From Streptomyces sp. NBC_00483 (GTDB lineage Bacteria > Actinomycetota > Actinomycetes > Streptomycetales > Streptomycetaceae), in NCBI RefSeq assembly GCF_036013745.1, contig NZ_CP107880.1, positions 7,192,001-7,256,000 of the forward strand: a stretch of 64,000 nucleotides of DNA, read 5' to 3'. Position 1 is the stretch's first letter. Each line of letters begins with the position of its first letter. Under the pieces are notes generated by a model. The model had not been told where the DNA came from. It saw nothing but the letters and a program-made list of their open reading frames with translations, and made no database searches. Positions 1 through 9,534 of the stretch are shown here, piece after piece. Made by a program: the position numbers and the translations under genes.

Positions 1-987
1 TTCACCCGCGCGTCGTGCGTGTACCGGTCGCGGTTCTCCACCGTCATCGGGCTGTGTTCGCAGGCGATCCTCGACCACGGCACCGACGAGCAGCGCGAGA
101 CCATGCTGCCGAAGATGGCGGCGGGGGAGCACGTCACGGCATTCGCGCTCACCGAACCCGGTGCCGGGTCCGACGCCGGTTCGCTCACCACCACCGCGCG
201 CCGGGTCGACGGCGGCTGGGTCATCGACGGGCACAAGCGGTACATCACCAACGCCCACTGGGCCGACGAGCTGGTCGTGTTCGCGCGCACGGGGGAGCCG
301 GAAGACGGCGCCGCGGGCGTCTCCGCGTTCCTCGTGCCGCGCGACACCGAAGGCGTCACGACCCGGCTGCCCACCCGCATGAACGGGCACGCGGAGGCGC
401 CGGTCGCCGAGATCGACCTCGCCGGGGCGCGGGTCGCCGACTCCGCGCTGCTCGGCGGCGAACTCGGCGCCGGGTTCAAGGCCGCACTGCGCGGCATCAA
501 CCACGCCCGGCTGCACGTCGCCGCCACCTGCGTCGGACAGGCCACCCGGATGCTGGAGGAGACCTCACGGCACCTGTCGGGCCGGAAACAGTTCGGGGCG
601 CCCCTCGCCGACCTCGGCGCCGTCCAGGCCGACCTCGGCCGCTGCTTCGCCGACCTGGAGGCCGCCCGCGCGCTCACCATGGAGGCCGCCCGCGCCTTCG
701 ACTCCGGCACCGTGCCGCGCCACCGCATCGCCGCCGCCAAGCTGTTCGCCTCCGAGATGGCGAGCCGCGTCGCGGACCGCTGCGTCCAGCTCCTCGGCGG
801 CGAGGGCATCGTCGGCGACCACCCCGTACCGCGCATGTGGCGCGACGTACGGGCACTGCGGATCTACGAGGGATCCTCGCCGGTGCACGAGCGCAACCTC
901 GGCCGCGCCGTGAGCAGGCAGGTCGGCGTGGACGGGACGCTGCCCGACACTTACCGTGTCACCCGCGGACCGGCCGCGGGCGCGTAA
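1..987 (+). CDS. Acyl-CoA dehydrogenase, 5' end outside window
   Basis: FAD-dependent acyl-CoA dehydrogenase, oxidising an acyl-CoA to its 2-enoyl-CoA. The frame is open from base 1, so the N-terminal helical domain is missing. The visible part holds the family signature FALTEPGAGSDA at the flavin- and substrate-binding beta domain, then GWVIDGHKRYITNA, and a C-terminal four-helix domain with QLLGGEGIVGDHPVPRMWRDVRALRIYEG, in which the flavin-contacting arginine and the late catalytic-base region lie. A GTG at 19 could be called a start but lies inside the conserved fold, so it is not the true one. The substrate cannot be told. The LysR gene 46 bases downstream on the same strand may regulate it. 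Confidence 0.93.
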   Translation, partial: FTRASCVYRSRFSTVIGLCSQAILDHGTDEQRETMLPKMAAGEHVTAFALTEPGAGSDAGSLTTTARRVDGGWVIDGHKRYITNAHWADELVVFARTGEPEDGAAGVSAFLVPRDTEGVTTRLPTRMNGHAEAPVAEIDLAGARVADSALLGGELGAGFKAALRGINHARLHVAATCVGQATRMLEETSRHLSGRKQFGAPLADLGAVQADLGRCFADLEAARALTMEAARAFDSGTVPRHRIAAAKLFASEMASRVADRCVQLLGGEGIVGDHPVPRMWRDVRALRIYEGSSPVHERNLGRAVSRQVGVDGTLPDTYRVTRGPAAGA

Positions 988-1033
988 GGCCTGGTCATCA
1001 CCCGGGTCCGTTCGACGAGGCACGGGAGTCGCG

Positions 1034-2005
1034 GTGGAGCTGAGACAGCTGGAGCAGTTTCTGGCCGTGGTGGACCACGGCGGACTCGGGCGCGCCGCCG
1101 AGCGCCTGTACCTGTCGCAGCCCACCGTCTCCGGGTCCATCAAGGCCCTGGAGCGCGAGCTGAAGGTCGAGCTGTTCCACCGCACCGCGCGCCGCCTCGT
1201 GCCGACCTCGGCGGGCCGACAGCTGGTGCCGCTGGCCCGGCGGGTGCTCGACGACGTGGTCGCCGTCCAGGACGCGATGCGCAGCGCCCGCGAGGTCGGC
1301 GGGGGCGTGCTCACGGTGATGTGCACGCCCGACATGTCCGGGGAGGCGGTGGCGTCCTGGGCCGGCGGGTTCACGCGCGCGTACCCGGCGGTCCGGCTCG
1401 ACATCAGCGAGGTCGGCTCCCGGCACGAACTCGTGGCGGCGGTCGCCGACGGGCGCGCCGAACTGGGCTTCACGCTCGCCCCCGACGAACTCCGCGGCGA
1501 CCTCGACTTCATCGAACTGGGCGTGCAGCGGCTGCTGTTGGTACGCCCACCGGGACTCGGCGCCCCCGCGACGGGCGAGCGGCGCGTCCCCCTCGCCGGG
1601 ATCGGTGACCTGCCGCTCGCCCGCCGCCAGGTCACCCGCAACGAGGAGGACGCCGTGCAGGCGGCGCTGGCCGCGCACGGCGTCGACCCGACGACCGGCG
1701 CGACCGTGCCCAGCCGCAGCGCCCAGCTCGCCTTCGTGCTCAGGTCCGGGTTCCAGGCGTTCCTGCCGCTGCGGATGTGCGCGGCGGCGCTCGACGCGGG
1801 GGCCGAGGTCGTCGAGACCGACCCGCTCATCGAGTCGCCGTTCGGCGTCGTGCACCGCGCCGGTGAACTCGCCCCCGCGGCACAGCAGTTCGTGGCCGAC
1901 GTCCGGTCGGCGCTGCTGGCCTGGTTCGACGCCATCGAGGCGGGGAGGGAGTCCGGGCTCGGGCTGGTGGACGCGGTGGCCGCGGCGCGGGAGGCGGCGC
2001 TTTGA
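1034..2005 (+). CDS. LysR-family transcriptional regulator
   Basis: A 323-residue DNA-binding regulator. A winged helix-turn-helix fills residues 3-60, including RAAERLYLSQPTVSGSIKAL, and a periplasmic-binding-fold effector domain follows to about residue 300. The GTG at 1034 is chosen because GGGAG sits 5 bases upstream and the helix-turn-helix begins at once; a longer frame to 956 adds only basic residues that overlap the preceding gene. LysR proteins usually sense a small co-inducer and act on a neighbour or themselves. The adjacent acyl-CoA dehydrogenase is the obvious candidate target, which is inference from position only. Confidence 0.93.
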   Translation: MELRQLEQFLAVVDHGGLGRAAERLYLSQPTVSGSIKALERELKVELFHRTARRLVPTSAGRQLVPLARRVLDDVVAVQDAMRSAREVGGGVLTVMCTPDMSGEAVASWAGGFTRAYPAVRLDISEVGSRHELVAAVADGRAELGFTLAPDELRGDLDFIELGVQRLLLVRPPGLGAPATGERRVPLAGIGDLPLARRQVTRNEEDAVQAALAAHGVDPTTGATVPSRSAQLAFVLRSGFQAFLPLRMCAAALDAGAEVVETDPLIESPFGVVHRAGELAPAAQQFVADVRSALLAWFDAIEAGRESGLGLVDAVAAAREAAL

Positions 2006-2051
2006 GGCGTCGCGCCGACACCGCGCGCTGAGGCGGTGCTTCGAGCCGGTG

Positions 2052-3437
2052 TCAGCCCGCTCGGACCGCCGCCACCGCCTTCCGCGCCGCCACCAGCACC
2101 GGGTCCCACACCGGAGAGAACGGCGGCGCGTAGCCCAGGTCGAGCGCCGTCATCTGCTCCACCGTCATGCCCGCCGTCAGCGCGACCGCCGCCACGTCGA
2201 CCCGCTTCGCCGCGCCCTCGCGGCCCACGATCTGCACGCCGAGCAGCCGGCCCGTGCGCCGCTCGGCCAGCATCTTCACCGTCATCAGCGCCGCGCCGGG
2301 GTAGTAACCCGCCCTGCTGGTCGACTCGATGGTGACGGTCACGTACTGCAATCCCGCACGTCGAGCGTCCTTCTCGCGCAGGCCCGTACGGGCGATCTCC
2401 AGGTCGCACACCTTGCTGACGGCCGTCCCGACGACGCCGGGGAACGTCGCGTAGTCCCCGCCGACGTTCGAGCCGATGACCTGGCCGTGCTTGTTGGCGT
2501 GGGTGCCGAGCGCGATGTGCCGCTCGCTTCCCGACACCAGGTCCAGCACCTCGACGCAGTCGCCGCCCGACCAGATGTTCTCGTGGCCGCGCACCCGCAT
2601 CGCCCGGTCCGTGAGCAGCCCGCCGTGCGCCCCGAGCGGCAGCCCGGCTTCCTGCGCGAGGGTCGTCTCCGGGCGCACGCCGATCCCCAGCACCACCACG
2701 TCCGCCGGGTACTCGGCGTCGTCCGTGACCACCGCGCGGGCCCGCCCGTCGTCCCCCGTGAGGATCTTCGTCACCTCGGCGTCGTCGACCATGGTGATGC
2801 CCATGCCGGTCATCGCCTCGTGCACGAGCCGGCCCATGTCCGCGTCGAGCGTCGACATCGGCTCGGCGCCGCGGTTCACCACCGTCACCTCGTACCCGCG
2901 GTGGATCAGCGCCTCCGCCATCTCCACGCCGATGTACCCGGCGCCCACGACCACGGCATGCCGGCCCTCGGTCGCCCGCAGCGTGTCGAGCAGCGCCTGA
3001 CCGTCGTCGAGCGTCTGCACGCCGTGCACGCCGGGCGCGTCGATGCCGGGCAGTTCGGGGCGGACGGGCCGGGCGCCGGTGGCGATCACGAGCTTGTCGT
3101 ACGAGGTCCAGGACTCGGCCCCGCCGTCGAGTTCACGGGAACGTACGCGGCGCCCCGCCACGTCGATCTCCGTGACCTCCGTCCGCGTGCGCAGGTCGAT
3201 GTCCCGCGCCCGGTGCTCCTCGGGTGTCCGGGCGATCAACTCGTCGCGCTCGGCGACCTGTCCGCCCACCCAGTACGGGATGCCGCATGCCGAGTACGAC
3301 GTGAAGTGGCCCCGCTCGAAGGCCACGATCTCCAGTTCGTCCGGGCCCTTGAGGCGGCGGGCCTGCGACGCGGCGGACATGCCGGTGGCGTCGCCGCCGA
3401 TGACCACGAGGCGCTCGCGCGCGGTGTCGGTGCTCAT
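2052..3437 (-). CDS. CoA-disulfide-reductase-like FAD/NAD(P)H oxidoreductase
   Basis: A 461-residue pyridine-nucleotide disulfide oxidoreductase of the CoA-disulfide reductase / NADH oxidase group. The N-terminal FAD Rossmann motif is VVIGGDATGMSAA. A single redox cysteine (C51) lies in SYSACGIPY, the hallmark of the one-cysteine subgroup rather than the CxxxxC glutathione-reductase type. A second Rossmann fold (VVVGAGYIGVEMAE, about 162-175) binds NAD(P)H, the second FAD motif is ENIWSGGDC, and a dimerisation domain ends the protein. The ATG at 3437 begins directly before the flavin fold. Likely cytoplasmic thiol or oxygen metabolism; the true substrate (CoA disulfide, O2, persulfide) cannot be told. 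It converges on the LysR gene. Confidence 0.9.
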   Translation of the reverse strand: MSTDTARERLVVIGGDATGMSAASQARRLKGPDELEIVAFERGHFTSYSACGIPYWVGGQVAERDELIARTPEEHRARDIDLRTRTEVTEIDVAGRRVRSRELDGGAESWTSYDKLVIATGARPVRPELPGIDAPGVHGVQTLDDGQALLDTLRATEGRHAVVVGAGYIGVEMAEALIHRGYEVTVVNRGAEPMSTLDADMGRLVHEAMTGMGITMVDDAEVTKILTGDDGRARAVVTDDAEYPADVVVLGIGVRPETTLAQEAGLPLGAHGGLLTDRAMRVRGHENIWSGGDCVEVLDLVSGSERHIALGTHANKHGQVIGSNVGGDYATFPGVVGTAVSKVCDLEIARTGLREKDARRAGLQYVTVTIESTSRAGYYPGAALMTVKMLAERRTGRLLGVQIVGREGAAKRVDVAAVALTAGMTVEQMTALDLGYAPPFSPVWDPVLVAARKAVAAVRAG

Positions 3438-3453
3438 TTCTTTACGCTAACCC

Positions 3454-3538
3454 GGGGTTGCGGTCGCGGGGCGCTGCCCCGGACCCCGCGCCTCAATCGC
3501 CGGCGGGGCTGGAAGGGGCTCCGGCGGGGCTTGATTTG
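3454..3538 (-). repeat. GC-rich dispersed repeat, copy A
   Basis: One of five related GC-rich elements in this window. It contains the inverted core GGGGCGCTGCCCCGGACCCC and the flank CTCAATCGCCGGCGGGGCT. Read on the minus strand it starts with the tail of the DUF4349 gene, whose last codons and stop lie inside the element. The stem-loop could act as a terminator for that gene. Other copies are near 6824, 10523, 13023 and 53213. Confidence 0.7.
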
Positions 3539-4434
3539 GCGGATGTCTGGTTGCGGGAGCGGAAGAAGCGCGCGAACAGGAAAGCGACCAACGCCAGCAG
3601 TGCCGCGAACGGGAGGACTGCTGCCAGGGCGATGCCGATCCATTTCAGGGTCGTGGTGAAGGCGTCCCAGCCGCCCGACAGGGCGTCGAGGAGGTCGGGG
3701 TCGTCGTCCGCCGCCGGTGTGGCCGGAGGTGTCTCGGTCAGGCGCAGGGTGATCGTCGCGAGGCTGGTGCGGTCCTTGAGGGAGTCCTGCTGCGCGAGCA
3801 GCGCCTCCAGCTCCGACTGGCGCGTGCCCAGCTCGCCCTCCAGGGTCACCACGTCGCTCAACTTCTCCGCCCGGTCCATGAGTTCCCGCACCCGCGCCAC
3901 GCTCGCCCGCTGCGACTTGATCCGGCTCTCGGCGTCCACGACCTGGTCCGTGACGTCCTTCGCCGTCACGTTTCGCTCCAACAGGCGCCCGCTGCCCGCG
4001 AGTTGGTCGAGCACGTCCTCGTACGACTCCTGCGGTACGCGCAGTGTCACGCGGGAGCGCTCGTGGCCGTGGCCGTCCCGGTCGGTCGTCTCGTCGCCGA
4101 CCAGCCCGCCCGCGTCCTCGGCGGCGGTGCGGGCCCTGTCGAGCGCGTCCGGGACGTCCTTGACGCGCACGGAGAGGTGCGCGGTGCGGATGATGTGCAC
4201 ACCGGTCAGCTTCGGTGGCTTCTTTGCCTGTTGGTCGCTGGAGTCGGCCTTGCCGCCCGCACCACTGTTGCCCGGGCCTGCCTGCCCGGCGGCCTTGTCG
4301 TCGGCGTCGCTGCCGCCCGCGTCGCCGCCCGCCCCCGAGCAGCCCGTCAGCGCGAGCGCCACCGCGAACAGTGTCGCGGCGAGCAGCGCCAGCGGTCGTG
4401 GCCTGGTGCGTGTCGGCGTACTGGAAAGGTGCAT
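3493..4434 (-). CDS. DUF4349 lipoprotein
   Basis: A 313-residue membrane-tethered lipoprotein of the DUF4349 family. The signal sequence ends in a lipobox, LTGC, with Cys32 as the predicted lipidated residue. A low-complexity linker follows. The DUF4349 domain (about 75-245) includes a long coiled-coil with RVRELMDRAEKLSDVVTLEG and TRQSELEALLAQ. A C-terminal membrane helix (about 255-280) is followed by basic residues, so both ends would anchor the protein. No enzymatic function is known for the family. It is divergent to hemY, with 154 bases between. The last residues, PSSPAGD, are encoded by a dispersed repeat rather than by family sequence. Confidence 0.87.
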   Translation of the reverse strand: MHLSSTPTRTRPRPLALLAATLFAVALALTGCSGAGGDAGGSDADDKAAGQAGPGNSGAGGKADSSDQQAKKPPKLTGVHIIRTAHLSVRVKDVPDALDRARTAAEDAGGLVGDETTDRDGHGHERSRVTLRVPQESYEDVLDQLAGSGRLLERNVTAKDVTDQVVDAESRIKSQRASVARVRELMDRAEKLSDVVTLEGELGTRQSELEALLAQQDSLKDRTSLATITLRLTETPPATPAADDDPDLLDALSGGWDAFTTTLKWIGIALAAVLPFAALLALVAFLFARFFRSRNQTSAKSSPAGAPSSPAGD

Positions 4435-4588
4435 GGACGTACCCCCCGAGGGACGTGACGGTCATCGGACGTCCCCTTCGACGCGCGAGTCCCCCGAACG
4501 GTGGTTGCCGACCGGTCCCGAAGCGGTCACGGTCGGGACACGGCCGCGCGCGTCAATCTGGAGCTGACGTTCTGACAAAGTGGGGGGC

Positions 4589-6082
4589 ATGCGTGAAGCG
4601 GACACTGTGACGAAGACGGGTCGGGGCAGGCGGGGCAGGAAAGTCCTCGTCATCGGCGGCGGAATTGCCGGCCTCGCGGCCGCCCACCGACTGCTCGACG
4701 GGAGCGAGCGGGGCGGGCCGGTACACGTGACCGTCCTGGAGGCCGACGAACGGCTCGGCGGCAAGCTGCACACCGGCGAGATCGCCGGCGCGCGCGTCGA
4801 CCTCGGCGCCGAGTCGATGCTGGCCCGCCGCCCCGAAGCGGTCGGCCTCGCCCGCGAAGTGGGCCTCGGCGACCGCTTGCAGCCGCCCAGCACGGCCACC
4901 GCCTCCATCTGGACCCGCGGCGCCCTGCGCCCGATGCCCAAGGGCCACGTCATGGGCGTGCCCGGCACCGCGGAGGCGCTCGAGGGAGTCCTCTCCGACG
5001 AGGGCCTGCGCCGCATCCGCCGCGACGACCACCTGCCGCCCACCCACCTCGGCGAGGACGTCTCCGTCGGCAGGTACGTCGCCGCACGCCTGGGCCGCGA
5101 GGTCGTCGACCGGCTCGTCGAACCGCTGCTCGGCGGCGTCTACGCGGGCGACGCCGACCTGATCTCGATGCGCAGCGCCGTGCCGCAGCTGTTCGAGGAG
5201 GCGGCGCGCCACGTCTCGCTCACGGAGGCCGTCCGCGCCATCCAGGAGCGCGCCGCGGCCAACCAGCAGACCGGGCCCGTGTTCATGGGCATCGAAGGCG
5301 GCATCGGTACGTTGCCGGGGGCGGTCGCCGACGCGGTGCGCGCCAAGGGCGGCGAGATTCTGCTCGGCGAGCGCGCCACCACCCTCACGACCCGCGACGG
5401 ACAGTGGCAGCTCCGCACCGAGTCCGGCCGCACCTTCGAGGCGGACCAGGTGATCGTCGCGCTCCCGGCCCCCGCCGCCGCGAGCCTGCTGCGCACGGCG
5501 TCCCCGATGGCGTCCCAGGAGCTGCGCCGCATCGAGTACGCCTCCATGGCCCTGATCACGATGGCGTTCCGGAAGGCGGAGGCGGACGTTCCGGAGGGCA
5601 GCGGCTTCCTCGTCCCGCCGGTCGACGGCCACACCATCAAGGCCGCCACCTTCGCCTCCCGCAAGTGGGGTTGGATCGCCGAGCAGAACCCCGACCTGCT
5701 CGTCGTGCGCACCTCGGTCGGCCGCTACGGCGACGAGAAGGACCTCGCCCGCGACGACAACGACCTCGTCGACCTCTCCCGCCAGGACCTGCGCGAGGCC
5801 ACCGGCCTCAACGCCGCCCCGGTCGCCGCGCACGTCACGCGGTGGAAGGACGGTCTGCCCCAGTACCCCGTCGGGCACGCCGCCCGCGTCGACCGGATCC
5901 GCGAGCGCATCGCCGCCGTGCCCGGCCTCGCCGTGTGCGGAGCCGCGTACGACGGCGTCGGCATCCCGGCGTGCATCGCCAGCGCGTACGCGGCCGTGGA
6001 CATCCTCGGTGGCGACACCACGGCCCTCGACGAGCTGAAGGCCGACCCGGTGCAGAGCATGCACGGCGGAGCGGGAGAATGA
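4589..6082 (+). CDS. hemY: Coproporphyrinogen/protoporphyrinogen oxidase (HemY/CgoX type)
   Basis: A 497-residue FAD enzyme oxidising coproporphyrinogen III to coproporphyrin III (the CgoX role in actinobacteria) or protoporphyrinogen. The FAD motif [17 protein letters not shown] lies at residues 19-35. The family block [20 protein letters not shown] follows, then [20 protein letters not shown], and the C-terminal flavin motif [20 protein letters not shown]. Length fits the family. The ATG at 4589 is preferred; the in-frame GTG at 4580 adds three residues, and a GTG at 4607 is also possible. hemQ begins 4 bases after its stop, so the two are almost certainly one operon. With ChdC next door, the CgoX reaction is the better reading. 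Confidence 0.95.
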   Translation: MREADTVTKTGRGRRGRKVLVIGGGIAGLAAAHRLLDGSERGGPVHVTVLEADERLGGKLHTGEIAGARVDLGAESMLARRPEAVGLAREVGLGDRLQPPSTATASIWTRGALRPMPKGHVMGVPGTAEALEGVLSDEGLRRIRRDDHLPPTHLGEDVSVGRYVAARLGREVVDRLVEPLLGGVYAGDADLISMRSAVPQLFEEAARHVSLTEAVRAIQERAAANQQTGPVFMGIEGGIGTLPGAVADAVRAKGGEILLGERATTLTTRDGQWQLRTESGRTFEADQVIVALPAPAAASLLRTASPMASQELRRIEYASMALITMAFRKAEADVPEGSGFLVPPVDGHTIKAATFASRKWGWIAEQNPDLLVVRTSVGRYGDEKDLARDDNDLVDLSRQDLREATGLNAAPVAAHVTRWKDGLPQYPVGHAARVDRIRERIAAVPGLAVCGAAYDGVGIPACIASAYAAVDILGGDTTALDELKADPVQSMHGGAGE

Positions 6083-6086
6083 GGAC

Positions 6087-6818
6087 ATGAGTGACGACGC
6101 CACCACCCCCGAGGCCGCCCGCGTTCCGAACAAGGGCAAGCTGGCCAAGGACCTCAACGAGGTCATCCGCTACACCCTCTGGTCCGTCTTCAAGCTGAAG
6201 GACGTGCTCCCCGAGGACCGTTCCGGGTACGCGGACGAGGTCCAGGAGCTGTTCGACCAGCTCGCCGCGAAGGACGTGACGATCCGCGGCACGTACGACG
6301 TGTCCGGACTGCGCGCCGACGCCGACCTCATGATCTGGTGGCACGCGGAGACGGCCGACCAGCTCCAGGAGGCGTACAACCTCTTCCGTCGCACGAAGCT
6401 GGGCCGCGCGCTCGACCCGGTGTGGTCGAACATGGCGCTGCACCGCCCCGCCGAGTTCAACCGCTCGCACATCCCGGCGTTCCTCGCCGACGAGACGCCG
6501 CGCGACTACATCTCGGTGTACCCGTTCGTGCGCTCCTACGACTGGTACCTGCTGCCCGACGACGAGCGCCGCAAGATGCTCGCCGACCACGGCAAGATGG
6601 CGCGCGGCTACCCGGACGTGCGGGCCAACACGGTCGCGTCCTTCTCGCTCGGCGACTACGAGTGGATCCTCGCGTTCGAGGCGGACGAGCTGTACCGGAT
6701 CGTGGACCTGATGCGGTTGCTGCGCGCGTCCGAGGCGCGGCGTCACGTCCGTGAGGAAGTTCCGTTCTTCACGGGGCGCCGCAAGTCGGTTTCGGAGTTG
6801 GTGGCGGGGCTCGCGTAA
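6087..6818 (+). CDS. hemQ: Coproheme decarboxylase ChdC (HemQ)
   Basis: A 243-residue chlorite-dismutase-fold enzyme that turns Fe-coproporphyrin III into haem b by two oxidative decarboxylations, the last step of the coproporphyrin-dependent pathway. Tyr145 in ISVYPFVRS matches the radical-forming tyrosine of characterised ChdC proteins, and His168 in [12 protein letters not shown] matches the proximal haem ligand; both assignments are by family analogy. True chlorite dismutases carry a distal arginine and lack this tyrosine pattern. Start ATG 6087, with GGAGAATGAGG just upstream and only 4 bases after the hemY stop. A GC-rich repeat follows at 6824 and may end the transcript. Confidence 0.96.
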   Translation: MSDDATTPEAARVPNKGKLAKDLNEVIRYTLWSVFKLKDVLPEDRSGYADEVQELFDQLAAKDVTIRGTYDVSGLRADADLMIWWHAETADQLQEAYNLFRRTKLGRALDPVWSNMALHRPAEFNRSHIPAFLADETPRDYISVYPFVRSYDWYLLPDDERRKMLADHGKMARGYPDVRANTVASFSLGDYEWILAFEADELYRIVDLMRLLRASEARRHVREEVPFFTGRRKSVSELVAGLA

Positions 6819-6823
6819 GTCGA

Positions 6824-6895
6824 TCAAGCCCCTGCGGCGATTGAGCAGCGGGGTCCGGGGCAGAGCCCCGGGACCCCGACCCCGGAGGGGCTTGA
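6824..6895 (+). repeat. GC-rich dispersed repeat, copy B
   Basis: Begins TCAAGCCCCTGCGGCGATTG, contains the inverted core GGGGTCCGGGGCAGAGCCCC, and ends with AGGGGCTTGA, an inverted echo of its start. It sits between the convergent hemQ and hydrolase stops and could terminate both. Confidence 0.7.
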
Positions 6896-6897
6896 AC

Positions 6898-8496
6898 TTA
6901 GCGGCTTGAGCCCAAGGGCTTGGGCTCCTTGTGCGGCGCGCACGAGGCCGCACCATTCTCCGGCAGCTCTCCGCGGAGGAGATACGCGTTCAGGCGACCG
7001 TTGACGCACTGGTTCGGGCCCGCCCCGATCCCGTGCGTGCCCGCCTTGCGTTCGGTCACCAGGGACGAACCCGCGAGGCGGCGGTTGAGTTCCTGCGCGC
7101 CCTTGTACGGCGTCGCCGCGTCCCGTTCGGCCGCGAGGATCAGCGTCGGCGGGAGTTCGCCCGGGGCGGTGCGCACGTCGAGCGGCTGCTGCCGGGGAGT
7201 GGACCAGTAGGCGCACGGCAGGTTCATCCACGCGTTGTCCCACGTCTCGAACGGGGCGCGCTTCGCGAGGGCCGAGTTGTCGCGGTCCCAGGTGCGGAAG
7301 TCCGTCGGCCAGGACGCGTCGTTGCACTGGACGGCCGTGTAGACGGCGTTGCTGTTCTCGTCCTCCTTGGCCGACTCCTTGATCGGGGCGGCCTGGTCGA
7401 CGAGCGGCTTCGGGTCGCCCTTCACGTAGGCGGAGAGCGCGTAGGCCCGCAGCGGCCAGTAGTCGTCGTAGTACCCGGCCTGCAGGAACGCGGACTGCAA
7501 CTGGGCCGGCCCGACCTTGCCCCCGGCCGGCTTGTGGGACACTTCCGCGCTCACCTTCTCGTACGCGGCCTGCACCTTCCCGGGCGTCCTGCCCAGGTGG
7601 TACGCCTTGTCGTGGCGGGCGACCCACGCCTTGAAGTCGGTCCAGCGGCGCTCGAAGGCGGCCGACTGTTCGAGGTTGTTGGCGTACCAGATCCCGTCGG
7701 GGGACGGGTCGACCGCCGAGTCGAAGACCATCCGCCGCACGTGCGAGGGGAACAGCTCCGCGTACACGGCACCCAGGTACGTGCCGTACGAGGCGCCGAT
7801 GAACGTCAGCTTCTTCTCGCCGAGCGCGGCCCGCAGCACATCCAGGTCACGGGCGTTGTTGAGCGTATTGAAGTGCTCGATGTCCGGGTTCCGCCCGGCG
7901 CACCCGCGCGCGTACGCCTTCGCCTGCGCGACGCGCTTCTTCTTGTACGCGGCCGAGGGGTGGGTCGGCGACTGCGTCGGGCCCTTCCGGCTCTTCTTCG
8001 GGTCCTCGCAGGACAGCGGCGCCGACCGGCCCACGCCGCGCGGGGCGTATCCGACCAGGTCGTACGCGGCGGCGATGGGCCGCCACTCCGGCTGCGTTCC
8101 GGCCACCGGGAAGTACATGCCGTTGCCGCCGGGGCCGCCGGGGTTGAAGACGAGCGGGCCCTGCCGGGCGACCTTGCGGCCCTTGTTCTTACCGGTCGTG
8201 TTCTTGCCGGTCGCCTTCACGCGGCTGACGGTCAGCTTGATCTTCTTGCCCATCGGGTGCGCGTAGTCGAGCGGGACGGTGACGGTGCCGCACCGGACCG
8301 AATCCGGCAGACCCTCGACCTCGGGGCAGGCGCCCCAGCGGATCCCGGCGTCCGCGGCGCGCAGCGCGGCGATCGTGGTGCCGGCCGTCTCGGGGGCGGG
8401 CTGCGGTGTGGGCGCGGCGGCGCCCGCGGGGGCGGTGACCAGGGCCGAGAGGATCAAGGATCCCGCGGTGGCGCAGAGGGCGGGGGCTGCTCGCAT
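6898..8496 (-). CDS. Exported alpha/beta hydrolase, TAP-like (tripeptidyl aminopeptidase type)
   Basis: A 532-residue secreted hydrolase. The signal peptide is residues 1-28, with the cut near TAPAGAAA. The oxyanion segment NPGGPGGNG is at about 119-126. The nucleophile Ser236 is in FIGASYGTY, with Asp459 in AAERDAATP and His488 in AGTHGIG completing the triad. A C-terminal TAP-like domain surrounds the last two. This fits the S33-type peptidases of Streptomyces that remove tripeptides or cleave esters; the exact substrate is not evident. A frame running back to 8664 exists, but the ATG at 8496 gives a proper signal peptide and has GAAGGGA upstream, though at a long distance. Confidence 0.88.
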   Translation of the reverse strand: MRAAPALCATAGSLILSALVTAPAGAAAPTPQPAPETAGTTIAALRAADAGIRWGACPEVEGLPDSVRCGTVTVPLDYAHPMGKKIKLTVSRVKATGKNTTGKNKGRKVARQGPLVFNPGGPGGNGMYFPVAGTQPEWRPIAAAYDLVGYAPRGVGRSAPLSCEDPKKSRKGPTQSPTHPSAAYKKKRVAQAKAYARGCAGRNPDIEHFNTLNNARDLDVLRAALGEKKLTFIGASYGTYLGAVYAELFPSHVRRMVFDSAVDPSPDGIWYANNLEQSAAFERRWTDFKAWVARHDKAYHLGRTPGKVQAAYEKVSAEVSHKPAGGKVGPAQLQSAFLQAGYYDDYWPLRAYALSAYVKGDPKPLVDQAAPIKESAKEDENSNAVYTAVQCNDASWPTDFRTWDRDNSALAKRAPFETWDNAWMNLPCAYWSTPRQQPLDVRTAPGELPPTLILAAERDAATPYKGAQELNRRLAGSSLVTERKAGTHGIGAGPNQCVNGRLNAYLLRGELPENGAASCAPHKEPKPLGSSR

Positions 8497-8680
8497 CGCT
8501 TGGACGTATCCCTTCGTCGGGGCCCGCGAACCCGTGCGGCGAAGCGGTTCGCGAGGCCGTGCGACTCGCGCACAAAAGGGATCCTTGGGGCGGCAGTTGA
8601 CGAAGTAAAGGACCAGGTCGTGGGTGTCGGAACCATGACCCTGATGCGTGGTAACTGCCCTCATCGGCGTGCGTGGCGGC

Positions 8681-9472
8681 TCACTCGGTGGTATGTCGCC
8701 CCATGCCGGTCAGCGCCGCGCGCAGCTGCGGGTCGTCGACCGCCCGCACCCCGCGCACCGCGACGGCGAGCAGGCTGCCGGCGCCCAGGGGCCGGCCCGC
8801 GAGCAGCCGCTGCCCGGTCGGTGAGGCCCAGCGCGTGTACGGGTGGCTCTCGATGCGGGCGAGGGTGAGGCAGCTCAGTGTGAGCAGCAGCGGGAGCCCG
8901 AACCACAGTGCCACCGGCCCCTCTTGCCGCGCGTTCTCGTCCGGCAGCAGCGTTGCGAGCAGGCCGAGCAGCACCACGGCGGCCGTCGCCCGCCGTACCT
9001 GCCGTACCGCGCCCGCGAGCGTTGTCCGCTCCTGGTCCGGCACCGCGAGCCCGGCCGCGACCAGCCGCTCCGCGAGCACCCGTACCGCGTCCCCGGCCGC
9101 GGCCGCCGTCCGCAGCGGCGCGATCCGCGCCTGACCCTCGGGCCCGATCGCGCGCAGCACCGAACGCTCCATCGGGTCCTCGCCGACCGGGTCGACGACG
9201 GTCGCCCAGCCGGTGTGCGCGAGCAGCAGGCGCCGGCTGCGAGCCATCGACACGAGCGTCACCTCGGCGACCCGGTCGGGGCCGCCCGACAGGAAAGCGG
9301 TCTCGTACAGGGACAGCTCGCGCCCCTGGTACGCGTCGGCGCGCACGCCGACGGACGTGTCGCGGCCCGTCGCGCGTTCGCCCTCGGCGGCGCGTACGGC
9401 CGCGAGACACAGCCGCCCACAGGAGACTCCGGCGGCGACGCAGGCGACGAGGAGGAACAGGACCCACAACAT
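8681..9472 (-). CDS. TIGR04222-domain membrane protein
   Basis: A 263-residue protein. An N-terminal membrane helix carries three cysteines (VACVAAGVSCGRLCLAAV). The TIGR04222 core follows at about 45-150 (SLYETAFLSGGPDRVAEVTLV), then two more hydrophobic segments near 165-200. Family members commonly end in a Gly/Cys-rich tail; this one ends in charged residues with no such tail, and neither frame just downstream supplies one. Function is unknown. It is third in a minus-strand row with a DUF4142 protein (62 bases upstream) and a DUF692 enzyme, a neighbourhood I think recurs in Streptomyces (from memory, not checked). Confidence 0.8.
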   Translation of the reverse strand: MLWVLFLLVACVAAGVSCGRLCLAAVRAAEGERATGRDTSVGVRADAYQGRELSLYETAFLSGGPDRVAEVTLVSMARSRRLLLAHTGWATVVDPVGEDPMERSVLRAIGPEGQARIAPLRTAAAAGDAVRVLAERLVAAGLAVPDQERTTLAGAVRQVRRATAAVVLLGLLATLLPDENARQEGPVALWFGLPLLLTLSCLTLARIESHPYTRWASPTGQRLLAGRPLGAGSLLAVAVRGVRAVDDPQLRAALTGMGRHTTE

Positions 9473-9534
9473 GCGCAGTTTCTACGACAGTTGCGCGAAT
9501 GCCGCCATGCCTCGCCCACGATGTGGACAGCCGG